A stretch of 64,000 nucleotides of DNA, taken from Haplosporangium gracile. Its lineage: Eukaryota > Mortierellomycota > Mortierellomycetes > Mortierellales > Mortierellaceae. The notes below the pieces were generated by a model. That model was not told the DNA's origin. It worked only from the letters and a program-made list of their open reading frames with translations, and did not search any database. Shown piece after piece: positions 1 to 13,356 of the stretch. Within the stretch, counting starts at the first letter, position 1. Each line of letters starts with the position of its first letter. Location of the stretch: positions 17,862-81,861 of the forward strand of contig JAAAUF010000050.1 of the NCBI GenBank assembly GCA_015499985.1. The letters are read 5' to 3'. The position numbers were made by a program, and so were the translations under genes.

Positions 1-2578
1 GGGTTGTGGCAGAGATGCCGTTCGTTAAGCCAACAAGCCCCAAAAAGCAAGCCCAGGGATTGATTGGAAATTTTATCGAGCTTGTTGTTGATGGAGTGGT
101 TTCATCGGATGACCGGAAGCTGTTGGGGTATTTATGCCCTCCAATCGAGGCCAAGGCCTCAGAGGGTGCCAATGATGAGCCACAACACTAGACTGATACT
201 ACCGTTGATGAGGATGCGGGCAAGTCCGACAAGCAGGTGAACTTTGTCGCGTGCTTCTTGCGGTATCTCCATTCGGGCAGGGTGCTTACAGGTCGAGGGG
301 ATGGTGCACTCGTCATCGAGTTTATTGAGCGTTTGAAGCAGCTCAGCTTGTTCGGGACACAAGCACCAGCTTCTTTTGGAGGTCAAAAGCTCAGATCCAC
401 TGAACTTGTCAAGGCCGTAGCCGCGCAGCTTGCGGTAGAATTTAAAAAGATGTACAGAAACGGTGCGCTTGAGCTGCAGGAACAGGTAAAGAACGCATTC
501 TAGATGTTTTTCATGGCCATGTATATATGTAACGTTTAGTATTATACACTCAAGCACTGTCGTTTGTTTATTTATTCTAATTTAGCTCAAGGCTCAGAGG
601 GAACGGGACCGCAAGTTGAAGCAGGGTAATGGCTCGTCATTGAGCGAACCGCTTCAGTCGGACAAGAACACTGAAGGAGTTGTGGAGGTGGGGTGAGGTA
701 AGGTCGAGCGAGTCCACACAGCACCAGCCGCTCAACCCGGAGCAGCAGCAGGAGTCGACCCAGCAGCAGCAGCGGCAGAAGAAGACGGCAGACGACTTGG
801 ACTTGGAGATCCACCACAATTGGAGTGCTGTAGAGAACTTTGTTAGGTTCAGCAAGTTGACGGGTAGTCCTCGACGATTCATTCCTATTTCCCGCCGAGA
901 GGACGGATTTGTCACCTTTTCGGAAAGAGAGCTGCTCGTGTTTTTCTGCGACCAATCTTTGCTGGCAAACAAGATCCGGAACCTGCCAAGGATGAGTTTC
1001 CGAATGGTACTGCTGTGACCGACTAAGAGAATTGGGGTAGAGAGTCAGGTTCCGGGGTATTTGATCAGGATCTTTCTCTCCGATCTCAACACCGATGGCC
1101 TTACGTCGCGACAGAAAGGCAAGGCCGGGTACAGAGGTGCCATCAAATCTTGGAGTTTGAACCGGATCAAGGATTACCTCAGAGATCTCGCACAAGGTAT
1201 CGTCAAGCCAAAGGACCATACAACAAAAGGATACTTATTGCAGGGCTCAATTCACTCCGATGGCTTGGAAATTCAGCTTGTGGCTTTCAAGATGAAGGAG
1301 CTTCAATCCGCCAGATTCAAGCGTGTACCAGGAGATTGGTTGCCCAACGACCGATTGACATCGATTGTTTCCGGTGTGGACTATTTTCTAACGGGGATTC
1401 GCAACGTTGTCAAGACCAAGGAGGTTGTCATGAGATTCTGGCCACAAGAGGGATGTGACCCGGAGCAGGTCGAGAGCCAGGAAGATGTTGATTGACTGTG
1501 GTCGCAGGACGCGTACGATCCGGAGAAAGATCAAGATCCTGTATATTAACCTCAATTAGGCGTGCGTTGTTGGAGCCAGTGGTCTACTGCCGGATGTGCA
1601 CTGGGTTCCGACAAGAAAGGAAAGATGAAGTACCCCGATCAGAACACGAAGGGCAAGATAAAGGCCGTTTCAACTTCTACTGCGCCATCCTCCGCTGCGT
1701 CGTCTGAAGACGCAAGTGTTGTGGAGTACCTCAAGGAGCTGGAGTGTATTCAGGATCGACTCGATGACTTCTACAACAGGGACCATATGCGGCTCAAGAG
1801 ACATGGATGGGATGCTAGCCGGCGCGCGAGGAAGAGTTCAGGACCATTGCTCATCGCCTTCTTGGGCTAGTTAAAGGATCTATCGGAGCAAAACGGACCC
1901 GAAAAATTTGGTCGCTATTAGGATTGGACTTGGACAGTTCTCCTGCAAGATAGAACTCACGTCTCTCCATGGGACGTTCATGTCGTTCTTTGTACAATTG
2001 GTAAGCTCTATTCAACTTCAACTTTGGTGCTTGTACTTTGTCACCTATGCTACCACTCGTCAATATATTAATCTTCCGCATCCATTTTGCTCTTTTTTAA
2101 ACCCGGTCATTGGGATACGTTATCGTTGGGATTAACGAGTTTTAATACATCGAAAAAATGTCCGACATGTTTTAGGTTCGTCTGCCAGGTCAATATTCGG
2201 CGGTTGTATTGTCCAAACTGCGAGCAGTTTTTCTATTGCGATATAATGACGGCGCACAACATGTGTACTATCGTCAAGGACCATCTTCTACATCAACGGT
2301 GACCCAAGTATCTCTAGCCCATCGATAAGAACGGTAACTATCCCTGAATGGAGGATGACGGTAGCAACAGTAGTCCGGAGTCACCAGCCAAGGACCCTAG
2401 GACCGATGCTGGTATTATACCTGTCCCGGGTTCCAAGAGATGCAAGCTAATTGACGATGCCGAGCACAGCTTGACTCCTGTGCATGGTACCAAGAGGCGC
2501 CAGCTGGAGGAGGAGGAGGATGTCAAGCCCTCCGTACAAGCTTCCGAGGAACCTAAATTGGAGGATCCAACACTTTAG
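1..2578 (+). pseudogene. Decayed Fanzor (eukaryotic TnpB-like) nuclease gene
   Basis: Fanzors are eukaryotic relatives of TnpB, RNA-guided RuvC nucleases carried by mobile elements. The conserved C-terminal half is still readable across frames. A RuvC-I-like stretch lies at 1542-1580 (INLN, stop, ACVVGASGLLP), where families normally have an Asp in IDLG. 'GLGQF...LTSLHGTF' follows at about 1920-1975, and 'RSLGYVIVGINEF' with the RuvC-II Glu is at 2104-2142. A zinc ribbon (CPTC 2159-2170, CPNC 2210-2221) and RuvC-III 'CDIMTAHN' (Asp at 2240-2242) follow. Upstream, 6-485 joins 586-693 through a phase-0 intron (486-585). Lesions include in-frame stops at 189, 1016, 1557, 2300, 2315 and 2342, frameshifts near 690, 1560-1700, 1830, 1900 and 2141, and an intron (2001-2100) ending AA instead of AG. 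It probably starts upstream of the window. The family call is strong; non-function is nearly certain. Confidence 0.82.
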
Positions 2579-2771
2579 TATATTTTTTTCGTTTGTAGCA
2601 ACCACTGATTGCGTTTATGTGGCTTCGGTGACGTAATTATGGTGCCCATTCTCCTGCTTTCGTGCCACCAACATTTTTTCTTTTTTTCCTCTGATCAGCA
2701 TTGCTCAAGAACAAACAACTTCACCTCCAATCACCACTCACCTATAAAAACAGGACCACAGGACAGCCAGG

Positions 2772-3843
2772 ATGAGACTCAAGAGGACAAAGGACTACAA
2801 GCGGTACATGAACATGTACTGCCAGACATTTCATTTCCGCAAGCCCTACCAAGTCCTTGGTAATGCCTACAGCCTTTCTTTCTTATGTTACCTTTTGGTT
2901 ACTGTGTCAACGGGGCGAATATGTTGATTCAACTTATGCTGACCTACATGCTGTCATCATTCTTTAATGATATAGTCGACGCGGATTTCATCCAGACAGC
3001 ATTGGATCAGCGCATGGATCTCAGGACAAACATTCCCAAAGTTCTCAGTGACGCTTCCAAACAAAGTAAGTTTCACTTTGGGAGATTTTCAAGGATGCTG
3101 GATCATATCGATCGTTCAGACGAGCAAAGCTAATTTTCACGTTCTTCCTCTTTACGTTTCTAGTGGTGACACCATGCACGATGGCATTGCTCAAATCCCG
3201 TGGTGAGGACGCATCAGGAGCCTTCTTGGCCTCTAAGCGATTCGAAAAGCGTCGCTGCAAACACCAGGAAGCCGTTGACGAAGACATCTGTCTCTCGCAA
3301 ATTATCTCCACCTCTAATCCTCATAACTACGTCGTTGCCTCTCAATCCAAGAAGCTTCGTTCAAAATTCGGTCAAGTCCCCGGTGTGCCACTCCTCTACA
3401 TCAACCGTTCCAATCTCATTCTTGAGCCTCCTTCGGATGCCAGCATGAACAAGTGTAAAGAGATCGAATCCGGAAAGACACATGCTTCGACCAAGGAATT
3501 GGCGACCCTGAAGACCGTCAAAGTGACTGGACAAGGAAAGGTCACGCTCGACGTCAAGGCCGCCAAGAAGTTAGAGGAGAAGCAAGAGTCCAAGAAGCAG
3601 AAGCGGGAGGTTCAAAAGGCCAAGCTGCTGAAGAAGCGTATGGGACCTAAGGAGCCTAACCCTCTCTCGGTTAAGAAGAAGAAGAAGGTTGTGGCTACTC
3701 CTGCAGCAGGAACAGCAGCAGTAGCAACAGTAGCAACAGTAGCAACAGAAAAGAAGAAGAAAGCCGAAGACGAGAGCGCAGACGGAGCACTGGAAAAGAA
3801 GAAGAGGAAAAGAAGAAAGTCAAAGTCTGCAGGCGCCAGTTAG
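2772..3843 (+). CDS. UTP23: UTP23, rRNA-processing PIN-fold protein
   Basis: UTP23 is a nucleolar SSU-processome factor needed for early cleavages of pre-18S rRNA and snR30 release. Exons are 2772-2859, 2976-3065 and 3164-3843; all splice sites are GT-AG and phases agree, giving 285 residues. The start MRLKRTKDYKRYM, then FHFRKPYQVL, is the family's N-terminal signature. The PIN-like fold continues through the second exon (VDADFIQTALDQRM) and 'PHNYVVASQSKKLRSKF...GVPLLYI' in the third. A Cys/His cluster (CKH near RRCKHQE, then DICLS) fits the Utp23 zinc motif. The last 90 residues are Lys/Ala-rich with nucleolar-type basic runs, somewhat longer than in yeast (254 aa). Its ATG lies only 193 bp after the Fanzor relic. 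Confidence 0.9.
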
Positions 3844-4404
3844 GAAGCGGCTGCTGGTGCCGAGTCATTATAGACATATCACCTTTTCCTTTTTTCATTC
3901 CATTTGCATAGTTTCTCATCCCTGATAAAACCATTCTAATACCATTAATTTTTCACAATGGAAAGTATTGTGGAGGGCTTGTTAGGCGTCTGGATACAAG
4001 AACCTTACCCAATTTGCCACCAATCCATGCACATCGCTACTTCAGAGTATAGTCCCTAATGTGTGTTTTCTGGTTGCCTTCTTCCGACCTATACGCGTTA
4101 CACAACTGACGGTGGAAGAAGAGAAACAGAGTGAAAAAAAAGAAAGAGGAAAAAATCTGATCAAACACGTATCATTTTCACGCCCATCATCACAAGTTCT
4201 TTCTTTCTTCTTTCTCTCTTCCACAAACATCCCATCCTCTTTCTCACTCTCCCTTCTCTTCCCCGCCTCCCTTCCAATCCTATGCTGAGCACCCTCCTCT
4301 ATCAACTAAAAGCTTTCTTCAAGTCTCTCTTTGGAAGAACTTTTCACCAGCCTATAAACGACGACAACACCTATCACGCCTACAACGAAAAGAACAACAA
4401 CTCC
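3844..4404. promoter_or_regulatory. Intergenic region before the ART-like gene
   Basis: No gene is seen. The last 200 bases (from about 4190) are strongly CT-rich with ATG-free runs typical of a leader in this genome. An in-frame ATG at 4282 could extend the downstream protein by 41 residues (MLSTLLYQLKAFFKSLFG...). Confidence 0.4.
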
Positions 4405-5168
4405 ATGACCATCCAAGGTGTCTACCTGGAGCCCGTGCGCTTGCACACCAGCGAGTTCAAGGAGTTTGACCAGCGCTTCGGTAACAAGCTCGTCAGTATG
4501 TACGAGATCAACTATGCTGAAGTCGTCAATGCGTACCTCGGCAACGAGGACGAGTGGGACGAAACTACTTACTACCACGGCACCTCGCACTGCGGATGTC
4601 TTGACCGGCAGATTGTTAACCCCGAGAACGATCGAGTTCCGGTCTATGCCTGGTGCGAGAATGCTCGCTGCTATACCAGAAGCATCATCAACAGTGGATT
4701 CATCAAGGCCACGAGTCCCCGAGGTAAGGTTTGGTTTGTTCTTCTCGTATGCATAGAAAACAGTTTTCAAGCGCGTTGAGCTTGACCCTGGTTCTCACAC
4801 TGTCCTTTCATCTCTTTCAACGACGTTGTTGGGTTTTAGGTCACCTCTTCTCCCCTCAGGTCGAGACGGCCCGGCTGAATGCGACCAATAAGGGCCAAGG
4901 AACTGCTCCGAATTCGCATCTTTTAAGTGTCTTCATCTGCGTCACTCGAAACCCTCAGAACGCACGCGTACAAGGCTACGATGACTACCACTCTGTCCAG
5001 AACGACAATGTAAGTTGATCACTTTTTCTGGATCTGTAGTCATCGCCTTGCAATGTTCAACCATTCTGGAAAAAAGTTCACTTATTGCCATTGATGTTTC
5101 CTCGTTCTCGGGTAACCTTGCGATGTTAGGACATTCTGCCGGTCTACATCGCGATTGTCCGCAAGTAA
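4405..5168 (+). CDS. Small PARP-like ADP-ribosyltransferase-fold protein (copy A)
   Basis: Exons 4405-4723, 4840-5009 and 5130-5168 have matching phases and encode 175 residues with no lesions. The layout resembles a minimal PARP-type catalytic domain: HGT at residues 58-60, a Cys-rich insert (CGC at 63-65, then WCENARC), 'IINSGF', 'GHLFSPQVETAR' (about 107-118), 'LLSVFICVT', and a terminal 'DILPVYIAIVRK'. In PARPs the HGT His and the FSP/Y-S segment bind NAD+; whether this protein is catalytic is unknown and the expected Glu is not assigned. I chose the start by identity with the paralogue at 23942 (both begin MTIQGVYLE); the in-frame ATG at 4282 is an alternative. No signal peptide or membrane segment is seen. 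The fold call is inference. Confidence 0.6.
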
Positions 5169-5344
5169 ACAGGAGGCACCGCTGCTTAAGTCTTTCGCTC
5201 AGTGACTGATGAAGTGATGCCACCTCACCACTTTTTTCTTGATTTGTACTCATCATTTTACAGTGTCTGCACCGCCGTTGTTCATCACATTTCATCCATC
5301 CACTTCCCTTTCTTACGCGAAGCTAGGTTATAGTCAGCTTCTTC

Positions 5345-5350
5345 AATAAA
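5345..5350 (+). terminator. Poly(A) signal AATAAA after copy A
   Basis: AATAAA lies 177 bp past the copy A stop and just before a repeated segment shared with the 24.8-kb locus. It is the likely 3'-end signal of the ART-like gene. Confidence 0.4.
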
Positions 5351-5355
5351 AACAC

Positions 5356-5530
5356 TATTGTGTTGTCACCACAAGCGCATGCTGTGGATGACGTTCTCAC
5401 GATGATGGCAAGAACGGAGAGTAATGATATCCTCGCCAGAGAGGTTTGATCCTATCAAACGGGATGCGGTTAGCATGTGTTGATCAAAGCATGGCTGTCT
5501 TGCGCTTCCAGAGTGAGATCACCAACAGGC
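5356..5530 (+). repeat. Dispersed repeat R1 upstream of copy B
   Basis: This segment aligns by eye with 24832-25011 (R2) and 25316-25490 (R3). Shared stretches include ATTGTGTTGTCA/ATTGTCATCA, CACGATGATGGCAA/CGCGATGATAGCAA, and TTGATCAAAGCATGG/TTGATCAAATCATGG followed by GAGATCACCAACAG-like sequence. It sits at the same place relative to the B-type gene in each locus, so it is the old intergenic and promoter region of the duplicated pair. Confidence 0.65.
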
Positions 5531-5640
5531 GAAGAAAGAAGGAGCAACCTCATTCACATCTCTTCCTTCCTCTTCTTCTCTCTCCCTCCTCTCCTCTCAC
5601 CCACAACCACCCCTCTGATCACCATTCCAAAGCTACCGCC

Positions 5641-6073
5641 ACGAGTCTGAAGGGTCAACACCTCGAGTCCCTAGCTCCCACCCCACTCAAGTTCTCCAGT
5701 ACTAAGGTCTCTTTGGGATCAACAATCTGACGAAACTCTACAAGATTCTCTACGAACCCGTCGGTGGGCACGGTGTCGGCAATTTCAGCGCTTTGCCGTC
5801 AATCTGCTATTATGTACAGGATAAGGGTATTGAATCCGAAAGTCGGGAAAGTAGGCTTACTGGTTCATGTTTCTCGCCAAGGCTCAATACAACAATTTTT
5901 AGTATACCAACTTTCTGCTGTCCCAAAAGACATGGTAGATTACACAAAGCTTGATAATGGCGTGTTCGTGATTCCTCCTCCTTATGACCTCCCTTCCTTT
6001 AAAATGAAATGCGCCCACACTAATCCTATAGGATATCCCGCCCTGTTTCTTGACGGTCCTTCGTAACCCCTGA
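5641..6073 (+). pseudogene. Gutted ART-like gene (copy B)
   Basis: Sequence from 5641 matches the start of the intact B' gene (25637) but the initiator is ACG instead of ATG. 'SLKGQ.LE.LAP' is followed by 'TKLYKI.YEP'-like sequence in a shifted frame. The central part holding the HGT and Cys-rich segments is missing; the sequence jumps to the region equal to the end of exon 2 ('..PKDM', then GT at 5934). A final exon follows an AG near 6031 and ends with 'DIPPCFLTVLRNP' at 6073, matching B' 'DILPCFLAVLRHP'. It cannot make a working protein. Confidence 0.75.
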
Positions 6074-6357
6074 ACAAGTCGCTTTGGGTTTATTCGAGGG
6101 TTCGATAGCGAGCCCCTTCAAGCCAGCCTCCTCCTCCTTCGCTCGTCTGTATGCTTTGTTTTCGCAAGACCATTTTTTTCTTTGCCATAACCACATCATC
6201 ACCTTTCAGCTGATAGTTCCATTCTTTGAGTTCTTTTCCTTCTTTTTGCACTGAATAAAGGCGCGAACATTACCACTTCTACGCAAGATGTATTATGTTG
6301 TTGTTGATATCAATTCATTGAGCGCAGAGGGAAGTTGAACAGAAAAAAAAAGAAACT

Positions 6358-8628
6358 CTAGACAGCGTTTTCAATCTCCATTGCGGTCGAAAGCGCGTCT
6401 TCCGCTCCATTGACAGCCATCTCCTGCACACCCATCGGATTGGTACTGTTGTTGCTCATGGCCGAGGTGTCACTGATGTCCATGGCCAGGGCATCTAGAG
6501 CTCCATCGATCCTCGAGCAACCCCGGCCTCCTGGATAACCAAGACAGCCTCGCGTTCAGCTGCACTGTGTCTAGCTCTGTAGGCTCTTCTGGCAACCCTA
6601 TGCGTTTTGCTTCGAGCCCTGGGAGTGTTCGTGTTCGTGCTTGTGTTCGACGCCGATGGTAGAGAGCATGCACACCGATATCCTTATGCGCATAATCAAT
6701 CCGGCACTTGGTGAGCGCATACTCTGGCGTCACCGCCTTGATGCCCTGAACCGCTGCTGTAGCCGAGACGATATCCGCAAAGTTGATGAACGCAAAGCTC
6801 CAGTGCCAGTGTACATGGACCTTTACAACAGCGCCAAACACTGAAAGTCCTGCAGCATCTTGTTGTTGCGCATACCTCCCACTTTCAGAGCGTTGCTCGC
6901 ATGCACTTCCCGGGTCGCGCCTCTCCTGAGAGCGTGGATCACATCGAGTGAAAGACTGTGAGGTCTATCGTCGTTCCAGTGAACCTCGACTGATCGCTGC
7001 ATGATCCTAGCATCGTGAATGGTCGTATAGTCGACAAACTGGACCGCGGCATCGGGGTCGACAAAGGAAATAATGACGCACGAGACCTGAGGCTGATGCT
7101 GGATGCGACTCAGCATGCCTCCTTTGATCACACTGCAAAATCATGTCGATAGTCGTATCAGAGCTAAGGTTGCCCAGGTACACATTCCGCTTGCCCTCAA
7201 CAGTCAACACATCCTGCAGCACAGCATCCTCCAGCACTCTCTCGGTAACTGCCACGCTCAGTCCATTAACCACTCTCATCATGATCATACCCAATTTGGC
7301 ACATCAGTCCTTGCCGAAGCGGAGATGAAGATCCAAATAGCGAGGATCTTTCGAAAGTGGAGCTTTTGCCTTGACAGCAGAGTCGATAGTGACGAAATGA
7401 ATAAATGCCGCTCTTTTCTCAACATCTGTCTTGAAGTACTCAACCTGATCGAAAGCCACAAATTCCGCCTTGATAGTCTCCTCAGAGAGAATAGTAGAAC
7501 TCCAATCGCCAACGACCACAGAACGAGCAGCACCGCCACGCTTAATCGCCTCAAAAACTTCGGGAGCAATAGGCTCGAAGGGCTCCAGAGAGAACGAGAC
7601 CACTGATTATTAACCTGCAGTCGTGAGTTTGCACCGTCAACGAGAGCAGTAAGTGCTACGGGGTGCACGAATATGATACAGGCAGAGTGTGTCTCAAAGT
7701 CCAGGCAAGCCGACTCGATATCGCCGGTGATTATCAAGTCCAGGATCTTGTCAGTCGTAACTCTATCAGGGACGACTCCAATGCAGACAGTTCGAGGTTT
7801 GGGAGGACGGGGTAGAGTGGATGCGGAAGATGATACAAGTTGCTCGTCCCATCGCACCTTTTTGTTATAAGTGTCGCTGGAGATTCCCTCATAGTAGTTG
7901 CGTTTCTTGCACCTGGGTGCCGCCACAGCCACGTTATTGACTGCGCGATCAAGTGTCGTAGGAGAAGGCTGTCGATTAGGTTCTGGGGCTGCTGGAGCAT
8001 CGACACCGAGAGGCTCGCGGGCTAAGACAGTGTCCTCTGCTGTACTGTCGTGTTGGTTGTCGTTGTCGGTCTGCGTCTCAGTAATGGGCTGACGAGGAGG
8101 CTCTGAGGTTCCTGCTGCATCAGCGCCGAGGGGTCCACTGACTGGGACAAAGTGCTCTGCGCCGTCGGGTTGGTTGTTGCCGTTATCGACTTGTGCCTTA
8201 GTGTGGGGTTGAATGGAGCTCTGGTCGCCAAGACAAAGCCTTTTGAAGATATCATCCACAGCACTGCAACTGCTGTCGTCGTAGTTGCGCTTCTTTGAGC
8301 TAAAAGTCAACCCTTTTTGCTGAGTTTCCTCGACAGTCGAGTCGATGCTCTGCGAGCTGGCAGTGACTGGAGTGGGTTGTTGCAGTGGTTCAGGTTGTTG
8401 CAGAAGTACAGGCTAGTTAGGGAATTCAACTTGTTGAAAGGGTTTAGGTGCATCAAGGGAAGTGTCAATAGAGCCCAAGTGCTCGGTGGTGTCGAACTGC
8501 TCCGTCTCCTATGCTGCGTTACGGGTGTTAGTAGCAAGTTGGCTGGTATCGGGTTCTTCGTTATGTTCACCATCGAGGCGAAGCTTTTTGCTCTCGAGCT
8601 CGCTGGGGTGTGTGCGGCGTCGCTTCAT
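6358..8628 (-). pseudogene. Decayed four-RRM RNA-binding protein (Mrn1/Nrd1-like)
   Basis: Reading right to left, one frame starts at 8628 (MKRRRTHPSELESKKLRL) and runs through a Gln/Pro-rich region to a first RRM ('RTVCIGVVPDRVTTDKIL...'). RRM2 follows as 'ARSVVVGDWSSTILSEETIK...FGKD', RRM3 as 'RNVYLGNLSSDTTIDMIL...', and an RRM4 half at 6740-6840 ('HWSFAFINFADIVSA'). The C-terminal tail ends at 6358 (MEIENAV). This order resembles ascomycete Mrn1/Nrd1 proteins, which bind mRNA in the cytoplasm. Lesions are TAG codons at 8511 and about 8415, a TGA at 7306 exactly where 'GKDRCA' is expected, and frameshifts near 7605, 7127, 6845 and 6530. The homology call rests on memory; the lesions are directly visible. 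Confidence 0.7.
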
Positions 8629-8911
8629 AAAAGTGTTTGTATGAAGCAAGTAAAAAGTGGAAGAGTTTGTTGTAGTAAGAAAGAAAGCTATGAAAAAAGA
8701 GCCAAAGTGCAAATTTTGGACGAGTTCAGTTAATAACAAATTTGGTGGCGTCACACCCACGCAAAATCAAGCCTTTGGGCTGTGAGCGATCTCAAAGCTG
8801 GCCCCTTAAACACAACCATGCCAACCCTTATTTTCGTGCGGTCGCAGCAACATGCCTTCACAGTTTTGACATCACCTTCCTCGATTAACAACCCGACAGG
8901 ACTATTGTGAC

Positions 8912-11670
<2,759 letters not shown>

Positions 11671-12005
11671 GTGCCCCCTCTAGCGATTGACCCGCGACAA
11701 AAGCGGGCGAAATAATAAATTGAGGAAGAGAGTTGAGTCACGTGTGACGTGCGCATTCCCTGGCTCGGGACATTTTCCTTTCCTGACCGACTTGCTCGGG
11801 ATTCACAAAGTCCCTCAATTTTCCACTCTCCACAACAAAAGTACACATTCCTCTTCTCTCTTTTCTTCTCCCCACCAAAAAACACAACCCGCACTTCTCA
11901 CGCTCAAACTTACTCATTCACTTGTTCCGACACTTTATTATCTCTCACGACAAGTTCTAAACATCAGCAACCGACACTTCATCCACACAATACCACACAC
12001 ATAAA
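11671..12005. promoter_or_regulatory. DHX35-ISA2 intergenic region
   Basis: A 335-bp spacer between tandem genes. From about 11800 it is CT/CA-rich and ATG-poor up to the ISA2 start, as expected for a leader. No other element is seen. Confidence 0.35.
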
Positions 12006-12926
12006 ATGGCCTCACTTCTTGCACGGACACGGATCGTCTCTCGACTCAACACCACTGTCTCAAAGCCCTTTCACAACCTCGCCTGCGCAGCCACTATCCC
12101 CCGAAACTGCAGCCCAGCACATCGCACACTGACCACTCTCTCAAGGACAGGTTTCCACAAGCAGACCGTTCTGGCACCTACTCATACCATCCTCCGAGGA
12201 TCATACCAACAGCGTCTCAACAGTACAAGTGCTGCCACTGCCCCTGCCGCCGACACAACTACACCCACCACAACTACATCCGAGCTCAAAATCCACAACC
12301 CCCAGTATGACGAAGCAGGAAAAGAGCTGACTGTCATTATTACAGACAACGCTGTCAAGGTACCCGAACGAATCATGCATGGATAATACGGATCAAAAAA
12401 ATATTTGTATTCGCCGCAACGTACCACTTGCGCCCGCCGATGGTTTCATACAGTTTAACTGATCAGCCTTGTCTCTCGGCTTGTGTTTTGTTTAACCAAT
12501 AGCAACTGAAGCGCATCGCAACCAGGGAAAAGAAGCCTTTGCAAGCATTGAGGATCACAGTCGACTCTGGCGGATGTCACGGATACCAGTACCTCTTGGA
12601 CCTCACGGATACTGTCAACGAGGATGATGTGTAAGGATTGAAAGCATAGTGGCTTTTGCCTTCAGAATGTATGCTTGCATCATTGTATGTGACTTTTGTT
12701 CAAAATGACAAAAGCTAACTTCGTAAGGCCCTTTTTTTTGTATCAAATTAGTGTGTTTGAAAAGGATGGAGCACGCGTTATTCTGGACACGATTACATTG
12801 CCCATGGTGAGCGGATCAAGAATTGACTATATTGAGGAGCTGATCGGATCGGCCTTCAAGGTTCTTGCCAATCCCCACGCAGCACACTCTTGCGGATGTG
12901 ATACTTCATTTGAGATTAAGATCTAA
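12006..12926 (+). CDS. ISA2: Mitochondrial iron-sulfur assembly protein ISA2 (A-type)
   Basis: ISA2/ISCA2 acts in the mitochondrial matrix with ISA1 and IBA57 to build [4Fe-4S] clusters for aconitase- and lipoate-synthase-type proteins. Exons are 12006-12359, 12503-12630 and 12752-12926, giving 218 residues. The first 90 residues are rich in Arg, Ser and Thr with no acidic residues near the start, a plausible matrix-targeting presequence. The A-type domain follows: 'VDSGGCHGYQYLLDL' with the first ligand Cys, and 'HSCGCDTSFEI' with the second and third near the C-terminus. The three-Cys set is complete. Phases agree at both introns. Confidence 0.93.
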
Positions 12927-13356
12927 AGTCTTCTCCTACCAACAAAAAGACGAACACTCTTGTGCATTTATTCAAATCAATCTTTGGGCGCAACCGTGCT
13001 GGTAGTTTCATATTTTTCACTCTAGACGTTTATTTTGCATATCCACCGTACACACCTCCACCTTGCATCTAGACAAGAAATAAAATACAAGTTCGCTGTG
13101 CCTGAAAATCATCGAGGGGTCCAAATATGTCTTGGACGTGCGGAGTGGCTTACTGTCAACAGATTTTTAGCAGTCCTTTCGTCGCCTTTTTTGTTCATAT
13201 GAAGCTGATCCCTTGTCTGACCATGGGTGTCACCTTCATTCACCTTCCTCCATTCACGACTACGGACCACTTCGGACCAGGAACAAAACAAAGACAAATC
13301 ACCCAACAACACATCCACTCGACACCTGGAAGTAACTAGAGCCGTGTTGAATAATA
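12927..13356. other. ISA2-PET127 intergenic region
   Basis: 430 bp with no gene I can support. Short open frames at 13127-13339 overlap in several frames without conservation. The last 100 bases are the likely PET127 leader. Confidence 0.3.

Noticed and set aside
2741..2750. TATA-like box CCTATAAAAA before UTP23
   Set aside because: It lies only about 20 bp before the ATG, too close to act as a TATA box unless the leader is almost absent.
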